A stretch of DNA of 7,042 nucleotides from Hydrogenophaga sp. Its GTDB lineage: Bacteria > Pseudomonadota > Gammaproteobacteria > Burkholderiales > Burkholderiaceae_C. How positions within the stretch are numbered: the stretch's first letter is position 1; every line of letters starts with the position of its first letter. Of this stretch, positions 6,993-7,042 are shown in pieces. The notes below the pieces were generated by a model that saw only the letters and a program-made list of their open reading frames with translations, searched no databases and was not told where the DNA came from. Both the position numbers and the translations under genes were made by a program. The stretch spans positions 1 to 7,042 of the forward strand of contig JAABRN010000551.1 in the NCBI GenBank assembly GCA_011390855.1, written 5' to 3'.

Positions 6993-7042
6993 ATGGCGCT
7001 GAGTGATTCGCTGGTATCCACACTGGTCTTGGTCATGCCAGC
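6993..7042 (+). CDS. Possible start of a downstream gene (partial)
   Basis: An ATG at 6993 opens a plus-strand frame with no stop before the window ends, giving 16 complete codons that begin MALSDSLVST. It lies 13 bases after the TAA of the synthase gene and in a different frame. That is tight enough for the same transcript, and there is no terminator hairpin between the two. The bases before the ATG show no clear ribosome binding site. The residues LVLVMPA resemble the first strand of many proteins, including family 2 glycosyltransferases, but this is far too short to assign a function. Confidence 0.35.
   Translation, partial: MALSDSLVSTLVLVMP

Overview
The window is dominated by one very large plus-strand gene, an open frame of 2152 codons (521–6979). 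It encodes a complete single-module lipopeptide-type megasynthase. The domain order read from motifs is fatty acyl-AMP ligase (FAAL), acyl/peptidyl carrier protein (PCP1), condensation (C), adenylation (A), carrier protein (PCP2) and type I thioesterase (TE). Every domain keeps its core catalytic or attachment residues, so the enzyme looks functional.

The G+C content is around 60% by eye. The codon usage and the FAAL-initiated NRPS architecture fit a Gram-negative proteobacterium, perhaps Burkholderiales. This is only a guess, because there is no taxonomic marker such as an rRNA or ribosomal protein gene.

Layout: positions 1–520 hold no gene I can support, only short open frames without recognisable family motifs. 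From 521 to about 1006 the large frame is open, but it carries no recognisable domain and has atypical codons, so the true start may lie as far in as about 890–962. Positions 1007–6925 hold the six domains without interruption. After the TAA at 6977–6979, a second plus-strand frame opens at 6993 and runs off the end of the window. The 13-base gap suggests the synthase gene is followed by a co-transcribed gene.

Inferred chemistry: the FAAL activates a free fatty acid as acyl-AMP and loads it on PCP1. The A domain has a specificity code read as D-I-L-Q-L-G-M-V-W-K, very close to the classic glycine code, and loads glycine on PCP2. The C domain joins the two, and the TE releases an N-acylglycine or passes it to an external nucleophile. 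A stand-alone NRPS route to an acylglycine lipid is the most interesting hypothesis here.
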